Assembly (NCBI GenBank): GCA_024225635.1
Contig: JAAEMK010000497.1
Location: 271,692 to 335,691 of the forward strand
Direction of reading: 5' to 3'
DNA length: 64,000 nt
DNA from: Desulfobacteraceae bacterium
GTDB taxonomy: Bacteria > Desulfobacterota > Desulfobacteria > Desulfobacterales > Desulfobacteraceae
Shown here: positions 17,779 to 26,603 of the stretch, piece after piece
Position numbering within the stretch: the first letter of the stretch is position 1
Layout of the letters: each line of letters starts with the position of its first letter
Translations under genes and position numbers: made by a program
Notes under the pieces: generated by a model
Seen by the model: the letters and a program-made list of their open reading frames with translations, nothing else
Databases searched by the model: none
Told to the model about the DNA's origin: nothing

Positions 17779-18516
17779 ATGAAATGCCCGGGTCAGGACA
17801 CCCAGTACTGGAACAAGGACGCCATCTTCGAGACTCCGTGCCCGGAGTGCGGCGCCACGATCGAGTTTTTCAAGGATGACACGGCAAGGCTGTGCAAAGG
17901 CTGCGGCAAGAAGATGGTCAATCCCGGCATGGATTTCGGGTGCGCCGCCTACTGCCAGTATGCGGAGCAATGCCTTGGCACCCTGCCCGAGGAGTTTCTC
18001 CAAAACAGGGACGATCTGCTCAAGGACCGGGTGGCCGTGGAGATGAAACGCTATTTCCATACGGATTTCAAGCGGATCGGCCATGCCTCAAGGGTTGCGA
18101 GATATGCCGAAGCCATCGGCAAGAAGGAACAGGGCAACCTGGCCGTCATCCTCTGTGCCGCTTATCTCCACGATATCGGCATCAAGGAGGCGGAACGCAA
18201 ACACAACTCCAGCGCCCCCGGGTATCAGGAGCTGGAAGGACCGCCCATTGCCCGGAACCTCCTTGAAAAGCTCAACGCCAAGGAGGATCTCATCGAGGAG
18301 GTGTGTGATATTGTGGGCCACCACCATCATCCCCGGGAGATGGAAACCACCAACTTCAAGGTGCTGTACGATGCGGACCTCATCACCAATCTCCAGGAGG
18401 AGAACAAGGAAGGCACCATAAAAAAAGACCGGCTTGAAAGGATCATCGCCAAATCCTTTCTCACAGAACATGGCAGGGAAACCGCAACAGCGGTTCTGCT
18501 GAACCAGGGAGAGTAG
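17779..18516 (+). CDS. Cysteine-rich zinc-finger plus HD-domain phosphohydrolase
   Basis: This 245-residue cytoplasmic protein has two parts. Residues 1-70 hold many cysteines: Cys3, a CPEC pair near 21, a CKGC pair near 41, then CAAYCQYAEQC. They probably bind zinc or an Fe-S cluster. Residues 90-230 are an HD domain: HASRVARYAEAIG gives the first His, AAYLHDIGI the His-Asp pair, and VGHHHHP the later metal ligands. HD domains of this size cleave phosphate esters, often of nucleotides. A strong AAGGAGG RBS is present. It is the first gene of a two-gene operon behind an FNR-type box shared with hcp, so a role in the nitrosative/redox response is likely. The substrate is unknown. Confidence 0.82.
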   Translation: MKCPGQDTQYWNKDAIFETPCPECGATIEFFKDDTARLCKGCGKKMVNPGMDFGCAAYCQYAEQCLGTLPEEFLQNRDDLLKDRVAVEMKRYFHTDFKRIGHASRVARYAEAIGKKEQGNLAVILCAAYLHDIGIKEAERKHNSSAPGYQELEGPPIARNLLEKLNAKEDLIEEVCDIVGHHHHPREMETTNFKVLYDADLITNLQEENKEGTIKKDRLERIIAKSFLTEHGRETATAVLLNQGE

Positions 18517-18519
18517 ACA

Positions 18520-19251
18520 ATGAAAATCATACGAAAAATAATAGAAATAGATGAAGAAAAATGCGACGGATGCGGTAACTGCGTTCCCTCCTGTGCCGAA
18601 GGTGCCATCCAGATAATCGACGGAAAGGCAAAGGTAGTCAAGGATCAATATTGCGACGGCCTGGGCGCCTGCCTGGGAGATTGTCCCCAGGACGCACTCA
18701 AGCTGGTGGAGCGGGAGGCGGAAGCCTTTGACGAAGAGGCGGTGGAGGCCTTTCTCAAATCCAAAGAGCAGCAGGAAGCCCCGGCAACCTCAGGCTGCGG
18801 CTGCCCTTCGGAACAGCTTGCGACCTTTCCCCAGGCAGAATCCTGCCAGACGGCAAACAAGCCTGCCCGGATGAACGCCGCCGGCTCCGCCCTGGGCCAC
18901 TGGCCGGTTCAGATCAGGCTTGTGCCCCCCACGGCAGCCTTCCTGAAGGAGGCTGACCTCCTTGTCACGGCGGACTGCGTTCCCGTGGCCTATGCCTCCT
19001 TCCATGCGGATTTTCTCAAGGATAAGGTGGTGATGATGGGCTGCCCCAAGTTTGACGATAAGGATGCCTATGTGGAGAAGTTCACCCAGATATTCGCGTC
19101 CAATACCATCAACAGCATCACGATGCTGATCATGGAGGTGCCCTGCTGCTCCGGCCTGCCCGGCATTTTAAAGCGGGCCATGGAACTTTCAGGCAAGGAG
19201 ATCCCCCTGTCAACCACGGTGATCTCCACAAGGGGAGAAATCCTCAAATAA
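18520..19251 (+). CDS. Two-cluster 4Fe-4S ferredoxin-domain protein
   Basis: This 243-residue protein begins with a bacterial-type ferredoxin domain. CDGCGNCVPSC and the paired downstream cysteines (CDGLGACLGDCP) give two [4Fe-4S] clusters within residues 14-60. After a linker with more cysteines (SGCGCPSEQ) comes a domain of about 130 residues with MMGCPKFDD and EVPCCSGLP, which could hold another cofactor. It begins three bases after the HD-domain gene and shares its FNR-type box. Such ferredoxin proteins accompany hcp in sulfate reducers, and this one is a good candidate for the Hcp electron donor. That link is inference from co-regulation. Confidence 0.88.
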   Translation: MKIIRKIIEIDEEKCDGCGNCVPSCAEGAIQIIDGKAKVVKDQYCDGLGACLGDCPQDALKLVEREAEAFDEEAVEAFLKSKEQQEAPATSGCGCPSEQLATFPQAESCQTANKPARMNAAGSALGHWPVQIRLVPPTAAFLKEADLLVTADCVPVAYASFHADFLKDKVVMMGCPKFDDKDAYVEKFTQIFASNTINSITMLIMEVPCCSGLPGILKRAMELSGKEIPLSTTVISTRGEILK

Positions 19252-19303
19252 AAAGGGCCTCCATGCCCTGATCCCGCCCGGTGGCACGCCTCCACGGCAA
19301 CCT

Positions 19304-19336
19304 GGCAAGGCCGCTCAAATTCAATGCGGCCTTGCC
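19304..19336. terminator. Hairpin between convergent genes
   Basis: An 11-bp stem, GGCAAGGCCGC / GCGGCCTTGCC, with an 11-base loop lies between the ferredoxin gene and the convergent CheX-like gene. There is no strong T-tract on either side, but the position suits a terminator serving both units. Confidence 0.6.
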
Positions 19337-19358
19337 CATTCCGGCTTTTGTACCGGGC

Positions 19359-19898
19359 TTATTTCACAAAAGGAACAAACTCGGTCTGCTCCATGGCTAT
19401 CTCCATCTGGAAGCTGCTGAAACCCACCGAAAATGAAACCCGCCGGTTCTCCTGATTCTCCATATCCGGAGTCAAGGTAATCGAACTGTTCAAGGCCAGG
19501 GCTTTGGGCTGGCCGCAGAATGAGGTGAGATCGAATTTTGACTTGATCATACCCATGGCGCGCCCCATCACCTGGTTGGTCATTTCTCCCATTGTGTCGA
19601 TCACTTCATTTGATGTGTGCTCTTTGGCAAGCTCACTCTCCGGCAACCCCATGGCGCCCATGTAGCTTGAATAAAGATCCATTGCGGCCGCACTGCTGAA
19701 ATTCATGACCACAAGACCGTTATAATCCCCTGAAAACGGAACAAAACACCCCACTTCCGGTTGCAGCCGCACCCGTGGAATGGCTTGAAACGTTTTTGAA
19801 TAACTTATTTTTCTATTTGTTCCTTTTTCCAGGGTCCTTTTAATGGCCTGTCCGAAGGCATTCGCTACAACATCAATGGTTTTTTGACCTGAATTCAC
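19359..19898 (-). CDS. CheX-like / DUF3334 chemotaxis-type protein
   Basis: This 179-residue cytoplasmic protein of CheC/CheX type contains the tell-tale segment EVIDTMGEMTNQVMGRA. It is similar to the E-x3-N-x-(I/V)-x-G signature of CheX phosphatases, with the acidic and Asn residues kept. CheX dephosphorylates CheY-P. A match to the DUF3334 branch is also possible. The start is GTG at 19898, seven bases after AAAAGGAG. It is alone here, with no other che gene nearby, although chemoreceptors and CheR lie 17-30 kb away. Confidence 0.7.
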   Translation of the reverse strand: MNSGQKTIDVVANAFGQAIKRTLEKGTNRKISYSKTFQAIPRVRLQPEVGCFVPFSGDYNGLVVMNFSSAAAMDLYSSYMGAMGLPESELAKEHTSNEVIDTMGEMTNQVMGRAMGMIKSKFDLTSFCGQPKALALNSSITLTPDMENQENRRVSFSVGFSSFQMEIAMEQTEFVPFVK

Positions 19899-20328
19899 AA
19901 TTTAACTCCTTTTAAAAAAAACACCTGTTCACTTGAGAACGGAAACATTTACAAAACCATTATCTTTTTTTGAAATATGCTTAAACTGTCAGATCTTTTA
20001 ACACACTTGGAATACAGAAGGCATGGTTAATAGCATTTAAGCCCATGCAGGTAGGCAAAGCGCTGTTTGAGACGCAGCCTTCCATAAAATAGTTGTTGCC
20101 GATCACGGAAAAGATTTGATAACATCAGACAATTCAAACCGGTCGGGACTTACGGCAAATCGTCATTCCCGAAATTCAGATACGGACGATTCTCTTCTCT
20201 GATGCCGTGTTTGTTACAGGTCCCGCAAGACAGTGTCAAGTGATTTCATCCCGGTGTTTATTGAAGGTTCATAAACCAATACCGGGTGGGAATCGTCCCA
20301 TTGTACTAATAACAGGGAGGATTTTAAC
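19899..20328. other. 430-base intergenic region between divergent genes
   Basis: The region separates the leftward CheX-like gene from the rightward ferredoxin gene. It is AT-rich near 19905-20000. It holds an imperfect inverted repeat around 20251-20285 (ccggtgtttat ... ataaaccaataccgg) about 45 bases before the ferredoxin start, which could be an operator. I see no tRNA, no FNR-type box and no convincing small gene. Confidence 0.4.
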
Positions 20329-20526
20329 ATGGGAAGAATCGTCGTCATCGATGAGGATGAATGCGCAGGCTGCGAGGCATGTGTTGAACTTTGCCCGGAT
20401 GTCTTTGAATTTGACAGTGACAATGAAAAGGCGATCGTGATCATGCCTGAAGGAGGAGATGAGGAGTGCATCGAGGAAGCGATGGAATCATGCCCCTCTG
20501 AATGCATCTCCTGGGAAGGTGAGTAG
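20329..20526 (+). CDS. Small [4Fe-4S] ferredoxin
   Basis: This 65-residue soluble electron carrier has cluster motif CAGCEACVELCP (residues 12-23) with a remote Cys-Pro near the C-terminus. The very acidic composition is typical of Desulfovibrio-type ferredoxins. It is preceded by a GGGAGG RBS and is monocistronic. It converges with the Crp/Fnr regulator gene (48 bases apart). It may supply electrons to Hcp or other nearby redox enzymes. Confidence 0.9.
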   Translation: MGRIVVIDEDECAGCEACVELCPDVFEFDSDNEKAIVIMPEGGDEECIEEAMESCPSECISWEGE

Positions 20527-20573
20527 GCCCAGTATCTGCAGTGTCTCAAACCATGTCCCATGTCCCATGCCCC

Positions 20574-21251
20574 TTATCCCTGCTCGGAGAGATCCGCCAC
20601 CCCGTCGGGATCGAGGATGGTGATGATCCGGTTGTCCACCTGGATGAGACCGTCATGGGTCATGCGGGTCAGGATTCGCGAGATCGTCTCGGGTGTGGTT
20701 CCAAGGAGCCCTGCCAGCTGTGTTTTGGAGACAGGCAGGCGGACCGGCCCCGGGTGCTCCTGTTCCCGGCGGGTGGCCATGAGATAGGATGCCAGCCGGG
20801 CCGGCACCTCCTTGAGGGCGAGATTTTCCACCATCACCGTAAACTCCCTGAGCCGCATGGAGAGGACGGCCAGCATGTTGAGGGCAAGGTTTGGATGGGT
20901 TGCGATCAGCTCGATAAACCGCTTTCTCGGAAAAAAAATCAGGGTCGAGTTGGTCACGGCCAGGGCGGATGCGGGGAACTGCCTGCCGGTGAACACCGGC
21001 ACCTCGCCAAAGGGTTTTCCCGGACCGTAGATATGGAGGATATGCTCCTTGCCCCCAAAGGAGAGCTTGAAGATCTTGACCTTGCCGGTCTCCACCACAT
21101 AGAACCCGTTGCAGGGGTCCCCGTCCGTGAATATCACCTCTCCTTTTTTGACTGTTCGCCTTTCGCACACCGAGGCGATCTCCTCCAGGTTTTCCCTGTC
21201 AAGCCCCTGGAACAGGGGAACGAAGCCGATTGTTTTCATGATTGATTTCAT
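20574..21251 (-). CDS. hcpR: Crp/Fnr-family regulator, HcpR-like
   Basis: This 225-residue transcription factor has an N-terminal cyclic-nucleotide-like beta barrel (residues 15-130, with GEVIFTDGDPCNGFYVV), a dimerisation helix, and a C-terminal winged helix. The recognition helix reads TPETISRILTRM. Its E-x-x-S-R pattern is that used by FNR to read TTGAT, which matches the palindromes at 14914 and 17690. It lacks the N-terminal cysteine set of FNR, so oxygen sensing through a 4Fe-4S cluster is unlikely. HcpR proteins sense NO, probably through haem. Identification as HcpR is inferred from the binding-site match and proximity to hcp. Confidence 0.82.
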   Translation of the reverse strand: MKSIMKTIGFVPLFQGLDRENLEEIASVCERRTVKKGEVIFTDGDPCNGFYVVETGKVKIFKLSFGGKEHILHIYGPGKPFGEVPVFTGRQFPASALAVTNSTLIFFPRKRFIELIATHPNLALNMLAVLSMRLREFTVMVENLALKEVPARLASYLMATRREQEHPGPVRLPVSKTQLAGLLGTTPETISRILTRMTHDGLIQVDNRIITILDPDGVADLSEQG

Positions 21252-21396
21252 GGTTCTTTTTTATATGTTCCGTCCCCTTGTGTAAACCCTAAAAACAACC
21301 GTCACGGGTCAAACGGAAAATTTCGAGACCTGGTTCAAGATGGCGTCCGGGGTCTTTTTTGCCTTGGCTGGCCCCCTCACGGCAAGTACTGACAGG

Positions 21397-22119
21397 TCAT
21401 TCCAGGAGAACGGGGATCGATTTCCCCAGGCAGATCCGGTTCAGACCCATGAGGGTGTCCCTGGCGATCACCTCGACCCCGGACTTGACCACCCGGCCCA
21501 GTAGCCGGGCATAGGCGGGGTCTATGTCGGCGGCGGGTTTGAACACTTTCGCATCCATGCGCTGGATGAGAAAAAAGATCACCCCCCGCTTGCCCAGGGA
21601 AACAAGGCGCTCAAGTTCGGCCAGGTGTTTCTGCCCCCGTGTGGTCACGGCATCCGGGAACCGCGCAACCCCCTCTTCAACAAGGGTGCAGTTTTTTACT
21701 TCCACAAAGCACTCCTCTCCGGCCCCGTTGGAGAGCAGCAGGTCGAGCCGGGTGTGCTCACCGCTCTTCACCTCGGGCCGAACCGAGGTGTAACCGGAAA
21801 GCTCCGGCACAAGCCCCCCGGCAATGGAGTCCCGGACCAGCTTGTTGGGAACCAGGGTGTTGATGCCGATGAGGGTGGAGGGCAGCTCCATCAGCTCCCA
21901 GGTGTAGTTGAGCTTTCGCCTGGGGTTATCGCTCTCGGAGAGATAGACCCTTGCGCCGGGGGTGGAACACCCCCGCATGGATCCGGTATTGGGACAATGG
22001 GCCGTGACCACGTCCCCGTTTTCAAGTTTCACATCCGCCAGAAACCGTTTGTACCGCTTTACAAGGGTACCTGGAATCAATTTCGGTAATACATGTCCGT
22101 TGTAAGCCATTTCCTGCAT
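21397..22119 (-). CDS. sfsA: Sugar fermentation stimulation protein / DNA-binding nuclease-fold protein SfsA
   Basis: This 240-residue member of the SfsA family shows its diagnostic blocks. HCPNTGSMRG lies near residue 40, followed by KLNYTWELMEL, VKSGEHTRLDLLL and EECFVEVKNCTLVEEGVARFPDAVTTRGQKH in segments. The final block includes the PD-(D/E)xK-like EVKN core. SfsA binds DNA non-specifically in E. coli and its physiological role is poorly defined. It lies six bases downstream of the TIGR02757 gene, probably as the second gene of that operon. Confidence 0.92.
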   Translation of the reverse strand: MQEMAYNGHVLPKLIPGTLVKRYKRFLADVKLENGDVVTAHCPNTGSMRGCSTPGARVYLSESDNPRRKLNYTWELMELPSTLIGINTLVPNKLVRDSIAGGLVPELSGYTSVRPEVKSGEHTRLDLLLSNGAGEECFVEVKNCTLVEEGVARFPDAVTTRGQKHLAELERLVSLGKRGVIFFLIQRMDAKVFKPAADIDPAYARLLGRVVKSGVEVIARDTLMGLNRICLGKSIPVLLE

Positions 22120-22125
22120 GCGCTC

Positions 22126-22950
22126 CTATGATTTCTCCAATAAAATTTCAAGATCCCCAGGGCTCATCTCCTCCCTGATGCCGAACCGAGTCAAGCAAAA
22201 GTCATACCGGACCGGATCCAGGGGGGAGAGTTGCCTGAACCCCCGGGTGATCTCCAGGGCGGTTGCGAGGTTGGCCTGTTTTCGGCGGGTAAAGCCCAGC
22301 AGGACGCCCACGCGAAACATGTGGGTGTCCAGGGGAACCACCAGGGCCGATCCCGGAATTTTTTCCCAGCCGCCGGGGTCGATCCGGTCCTGCCGGACCA
22401 TCCACCTGAGAAACAGGTTGTTGCGTTTGCAGGCACTCTTCCTGTCGGGATCAGCGGCAAGTATGCCGGTCTCCCCCCTGGCGGAGATCTCCTTGATAAA
22501 GACGGACAGGGCCGGGATCACGGTTACGTGGTCCGGGGAATACCCCTGGAGAAAGCAGGCTTCCAGGGACCCGAACCGGTTGAGCACATCCCTGACCCCC
22601 AAAAGCAGGGTGGAAAGGTGGGCGCCGGTGGTGAACCGGTACTTGAAGTCCTTAAAATCACGGATAATATCTCCCTCATCCCGACTCAGCAGATAATCCC
22701 GTGGCGAGGGCCCGAGGATTTCAAGCACCCGGGACACGGCCTTGAGAATCTGGGCCACCCGGCCATAGGCAAGGAGGGCGGCAACAAGCCCTGCGATCTC
22801 CCGCTCACCGATCCCGGGATAATCATAAAGGAACTGGAGGGGGTCGGGGGCCACGTAATCCCGCCTGTTGTAGCGGCGATAAATGTCATCAAGTCTCTTT
22901 TTCAACATATGGTACGATTCCTGTTCGTTTTTTACCTTGACTAAAAACAT
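22126..22950 (-). CDS. TIGR02757 (DUF2400) family protein
   Basis: This 274-residue protein is recognised as the TIGR02757 family by YDYPGIGEREIAGLVAALLAYGR near residues 44-66 (in parts) and by the later NLFLRWMVR and LDTHMFRV segments. The last of these recalls the helix-hairpin-helix region of DNA glycosylases such as EndoIII. Its biochemical function is not established. It is the first gene of a pair with sfsA. Two starts are possible; the ATG at 22908 has an upstream AGGA and may be the true one. Confidence 0.85.
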   Translation of the reverse strand: MFLVKVKNEQESYHMLKKRLDDIYRRYNRRDYVAPDPLQFLYDYPGIGEREIAGLVAALLAYGRVAQILKAVSRVLEILGPSPRDYLLSRDEGDIIRDFKDFKYRFTTGAHLSTLLLGVRDVLNRFGSLEACFLQGYSPDHVTVIPALSVFIKEISARGETGILAADPDRKSACKRNNLFLRWMVRQDRIDPGGWEKIPGSALVVPLDTHMFRVGVLLGFTRRKQANLATALEITRGFRQLSPLDPVRYDFCLTRFGIREEMSPGDLEILLEKS

Positions 22951-23052
22951 GAGCTACACTTTAATGGACATTCCGTTTATTACAGAATCACGGGTTATCC
23001 CGCTGAAACAGCAATATATATACAACGTCATCAATCCTAAGGAGCAATCAGC

Positions 23053-23904
23053 ATGCTGAATGACAAAAAAATAGGTTTTATTGGATGTGGTAACATGGGA
23101 GAGGCTCTCATCAGCGGTCTTGTTCTTTCCGGGGCGGCAAAGCCTGAAAATATCATCTGCTCGGATGTAAGACCGGACCAGCTCGATTCCGTCCATGAAA
23201 AATACAAGATTGTCACCACAACCAACAACCTTGAAGTGGTTCACTGGTCGGAAATCGTGATCTATGCCACAAAACCCCAGATCCTCCACACCGTTCTCAG
23301 GGAGACGGCGCCGGCCCTTGACATGTCCAAGCTGATCATCTCCATTGCCGCGGGCGTTCCCCTGGCCGCCATTGAATCCTGCCTGGACAGAAAACTTCGC
23401 CTGATCAGGGTGATGCCCAACATCTGCGCCTTTGTCAAGGAGAGCGCCACGGCGATCGCGGCGGGAAAGAACGTGCTCAACGGAGACATCGAACTTGCAA
23501 AAGCCGTGTTCGACTCGGTGGGCAAGAGCGTCTTTATCCAGGAAAACGTTCTCATGGACGCCTTTACCGGGTTGAGCGGCAGCGGACCGGCCTACATCTT
23601 CATGGTCATCGACGCCATGGCGGACGCAGGGGTCAAGATGGGACTGTCCAGGAAAGACTCTCTCTTCCTGTCCACCCAGACCGTCATGGGTGCGGCCAAA
23701 ATGCTCCTTGAATCCAACGAGCATCCGGGCGAACTCAAGGACAGGGTCACCTCCCCCGGCGGAACCGCCATTGCCGGCATTCATACCCTGGAGCAGGGCG
23801 GCCTCAGGACCACCATGATCAATGCCGTGGAAGCGGCATCAAAACGCTCCACCGAGCTTGGTGAGCTGATGATCAAAAACTTTGCCGAAAATAACGCGAA
23901 ATAG
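23053..23904 (+). CDS. proC: Pyrroline-5-carboxylate reductase
   Basis: ProC performs the last step of proline synthesis, reducing pyrroline-5-carboxylate with NAD(P)H. The 283-residue protein starts with the Rossmann motif IGFIGCGNMGEAL. Family motifs follow: the MPNICAFV segment, GLSGSGPAYIF (near residue 178), and the C-terminal signature LKDRVTSPGGTAIAG. It has an AAGGAG RBS nine bases before the ATG. It is a single gene divergent from the TIGR02757/sfsA pair and convergent with the DVU0298-like gene, five bases from its end. Confidence 0.97.
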   Translation: MLNDKKIGFIGCGNMGEALISGLVLSGAAKPENIICSDVRPDQLDSVHEKYKIVTTTNNLEVVHWSEIVIYATKPQILHTVLRETAPALDMSKLIISIAAGVPLAAIESCLDRKLRLIRVMPNICAFVKESATAIAAGKNVLNGDIELAKAVFDSVGKSVFIQENVLMDAFTGLSGSGPAYIFMVIDAMADAGVKMGLSRKDSLFLSTQTVMGAAKMLLESNEHPGELKDRVTSPGGTAIAGIHTLEQGGLRTTMINAVEAASKRSTELGELMIKNFAENNAK

Positions 23905-23909
23905 ACGCG

Positions 23910-24392
23910 TCATCCCAGGGTGCCCAGGAGTTCGGCATAGGGCTCCATGAGCCGGGGCTGTGCCTTGAAGAGCCGTTTCAGGCCCAGCACGGCCCCCTGC
24001 CGCAAGGGCGCGTACTCCAGATAGTTACCCTCTGAATCCACATAGGAGATGAGGATCTTGTGAAACTCCCTGGCAAGCCCGTCGTGCTCGGCCATGATCT
24101 CCCCCATGGCCTCGGGCGCGCCCCATCCGATCCCGCCGGATTCATCGTTCAAACTCCACATGAGGCGCCGCATCACGATCCTGGCCGCCTCCATCTCCTG
24201 GTCGGCAAGGGCGGCCACCACTTTTCCCATGGCGGCCACGGCCCTTGTCTTTATTCTTTCATCACTGCTCTGTATATAGGAGAAAAGCGGGTTGACCACC
24301 CGTTTTGGGGGGAAACCCAGGATCTCCTCCGGAAAGGTGTGACCGTCATTCCGGGAAAGAAGCCCATGCACCTTTTTCTTAAGCGTCTTCAT
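23910..24392 (-). CDS. DVU0298-family HEAT-repeat-like protein
   Basis: I place the start at the ATG at 24392, giving 160 residues (MKTLKKKVHGLLS); longer upstream frames run through the preceding ferredoxin gene. The protein is helical. Its conserved stretch, RRLMWSLNDESGGIGWGAPEAMGEI in parts, is one I know from DVU0298-type proteins of sulfate reducers. The family has HEAT-like repeats and no known activity. It overlaps the ferredoxin gene by 14 bases, so the two are translationally coupled and probably interact. Confidence 0.75.
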   Translation of the reverse strand: MKTLKKKVHGLLSRNDGHTFPEEILGFPPKRVVNPLFSYIQSSDERIKTRAVAAMGKVVAALADQEMEAARIVMRRLMWSLNDESGGIGWGAPEAMGEIMAEHDGLAREFHKILISYVDSEGNYLEYAPLRQGAVLGLKRLFKAQPRLMEPYAELLGTLG

Positions 24393-24573
24393 CCCATTCA
24401 ATGCAATCTCCCCTGCAGCTCTTGATGATCTCATTAATATCCTCTTCCGGGTAGTCGTCCGTCTCAAGCACCTCAATGTACCCTGCATGATTCTTTCTGA
24501 AAATGTAGGGGCATAAATCGGTGCAGATGTCGCAAAGGACACATCCACTCAAATCAATTTCCGGTCTTTTCAA
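24379..24573 (-). CDS. Small [4Fe-4S] ferredoxin
   Basis: This 64-residue acidic ferredoxin has cluster motif CVLCDICTDLCP at residues 11-22 and a distal Cys pair near the C-terminus (CRGDC). It sits in a three-gene set. Its start overlaps the end of the upstream 145-residue gene by 20 bases, and its end overlaps the DVU0298-like gene. Coupled translation suggests stoichiometric partners, perhaps a small redox complex. Confidence 0.88.
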   Translation of the reverse strand: MKRPEIDLSGCVLCDICTDLCPYIFRKNHAGYIEVLETDDYPEEDINEIIKSCRGDCIEWDEDA

Positions 24574-24991
24574 CGTCTCTTTCGCACTCCTTCCACCAGC
24601 CCTTTCTCATGTGGTTATCCCTCTCTTTTCTTGCAAGCTCCCTCAGTTTGAAGCCTGAATCCAGGAGAACACCGTACAAGATACCGCATCCCGAATCCTC
24701 CCGCTCTTCATCCCCTTTCCGGGCCAGAAGAATCATCTGCTCCGCAAGTTCAAGGGCCTTTAAAATGTTGTTGTCGCATGGTTTCTGCAGCATCTGGAAA
24801 TAGTCTCCCGCCTGTTTAACTAATGATTTCTTCCGTGAATGGAACAGTGCAGCAACCGTGCCACCTTGATTCTTCAGGTCCGCTCCGGCAGTGGTAAGGC
24901 GTCCGGGCCGTTGATCCGGGGTTCCCGGCCCTTGACACCCCTGTCTCATTGCATCAAAATCGTATGATACGGTTATGTTGCAATGAGACAT
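24554..24991 (-). CDS. Unknown protein, first gene of the small ferredoxin operon
   Basis: This 145-residue protein is counted from the ATG at 24991. The first 60 residues look low-complexity and polar; the rest is helical (ILKALELAEQMILLARKGDEE). A well-formed block, SGCGILYGVLLDSGFKLRE, follows and may be the conserved core. It ends in charged residues that overlap the ferredoxin start. I do not recognise the family. Position suggests a link to the ferredoxin and DVU0298-like proteins. Confidence 0.6.
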   Translation of the reverse strand: MSHCNITVSYDFDAMRQGCQGPGTPDQRPGRLTTAGADLKNQGGTVAALFHSRKKSLVKQAGDYFQMLQKPCDNNILKALELAEQMILLARKGDEEREDSGCGILYGVLLDSGFKLRELARKERDNHMRKGWWKECERDVEKTGN

Positions 24992-25229
24992 GTCTGCTTC
25001 CCGGCCCGGGTCCCTTTCCAGGGTAAGCTCCCTCTGGCACAATAGTTGCTTTTCTGTAATTCAGCTTTCGATCCATGGAATAATTAAAAAGGCCCATGGT
25101 AAAATCCGGAAGTTTGGTTTATAGATTATTTAATTGGCAATTCTCGATCAGCGACGGCGTACTCCCCTTGCCCAAGGGCGCTGTTGTCCTGACCGGACCA
25201 ATGTTCATTCACCAATCATAGGAGAAACC

Positions 25230-26540
25230 ATGGATCCTGTTTTTCTATCAAGGCTTCAGTTTGCCGCTGCAACCATGTTCCATTTCCTGTTCGTTCCCCT
25301 GACACTGGGGCTTTCCATCATTATCGCCTACATGGAGACCCAATACGCCAGAACCGGGGATACAAGATACCTGAGAATGACCAAATTCTGGGGTAAACTC
25401 TTTTTGATAAATTTCGCCGTCGGCGTTGTCACGGGCATCACCCTGGAGTTCCAGTTCGGCACCAACTGGTCGAGGTATTCGGAATATGTGGGGGATGTGT
25501 TCGGCTCCCTGCTCGCCATTGAGGCCACCGTCGCCTTTTTCCTGGAATCCACCTTCATCGGAATCTGGATATTCGGCTGGAAAAAGCTCTCCCCCAGGGC
25601 CCATGCCGGTGTTATGTGGCTTGTGGCCATTGCGGGCAACTTCTCGGCCATCTGGATACTTACTGCCAACGGGTTCATGCAGCATCCCGTGGGCTACACC
25701 ATCCGCAACAACAGGGCTGAGATGACCGACTTCACCGAGTTGTTGTTCAACAAATTCTCCATACTCGAAATTCTCCACACCGTTCCCTCGGCCTGCCTGC
25801 TTGGCGCATTTTTCGTCATGGGTGTCAGCGCCTATCACCTTTTGAAAAAACAGCACGTGGAGCTATTCCACCGCTCCTTCAGGATTGCTCTGGTGTTCGG
25901 TTTTGTCTCCGCCCTTGTTGTCGCCTTTACCGGGGATCTCCACGGCGTCCATGTGGCCGAGGTCCAGCCGGCCAAGCTTGCCGCCATGGAGGCCCACTGG
26001 GAAACCACGGCGGAAGCCCCCATCGTTCTCTTTGCCTGGCCCGACCAGGAAGCTGAAAAGAACCTCTGGGAATTCGGTTCCATCCCCGGCCTCTTGAGCT
26101 TCCTTGGATTCCACGACTTCAACGCAACGGTTCGGGGCCTTGCCGACTTTCCCAAGGAGGACCGGCCCCCGGTGCTTCTCACCTTCATCGGTTTCAGGGT
26201 CATGGTGGGCCTGGGTACTTTGTTCATCCTCCTCACCCTGATCGGCCTGATCAAGCGCAACCGTCTTATGGAGTCCCCCGGCTATCTCAAGATCATGCTC
26301 TGGGCCATTCCCCTGCCCTACATCGCCATCGAGATGGGATGGATGGTGGCCGAGGTGGGACGACAGCCCTGGATCGTCTACGGGTTGATGAGAACCTCCG
26401 AGGCGGCCTCGCCAATCGCGGGCTACCAGGTGCTGATCTCCCTTGTCGCTTTTGTCCTTGTCTACGGCCTGCTGGGCGCGGTGGGATTCTTTCTCATGGC
26501 CAAAAACGCCATCAAAGGGCCGGCTCCGGAAGAGGCCTAG
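25230..26540 (+). CDS. cydA: Cytochrome bd quinol oxidase subunit I
   Basis: CydA carries the haems of cytochrome bd, the high-affinity quinol oxidase, and sits in the cytoplasmic membrane. The chosen ATG at 25230 gives the classic start MDPVFLSRLQFAAATMFHFLFVP and follows GGAGAAACC; upstream codons are non-homologous. The 436-residue protein has about nine membrane helices. It has the haem-ligand His near residue 18, the FNKFSILEILHTVPSA region, and the GRQPW motif near residue 385. The Q-loop is short, as in the CIO-type subgroup. In a sulfate reducer the enzyme mainly detoxifies oxygen. cydB follows 63 bases downstream. Confidence 0.97.
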   Translation: MDPVFLSRLQFAAATMFHFLFVPLTLGLSIIIAYMETQYARTGDTRYLRMTKFWGKLFLINFAVGVVTGITLEFQFGTNWSRYSEYVGDVFGSLLAIEATVAFFLESTFIGIWIFGWKKLSPRAHAGVMWLVAIAGNFSAIWILTANGFMQHPVGYTIRNNRAEMTDFTELLFNKFSILEILHTVPSACLLGAFFVMGVSAYHLLKKQHVELFHRSFRIALVFGFVSALVVAFTGDLHGVHVAEVQPAKLAAMEAHWETTAEAPIVLFAWPDQEAEKNLWEFGSIPGLLSFLGFHDFNATVRGLADFPKEDRPPVLLTFIGFRVMVGLGTLFILLTLIGLIKRNRLMESPGYLKIMLWAIPLPYIAIEMGWMVAEVGRQPWIVYGLMRTSEAASPIAGYQVLISLVAFVLVYGLLGAVGFFLMAKNAIKGPAPEEA

Positions 26541-26603
26541 CATAAGGTTTACCATTAACATGTTCTTTCAAACTCATATTCACAAAAACAGGAGCGTACA
26601 ATC

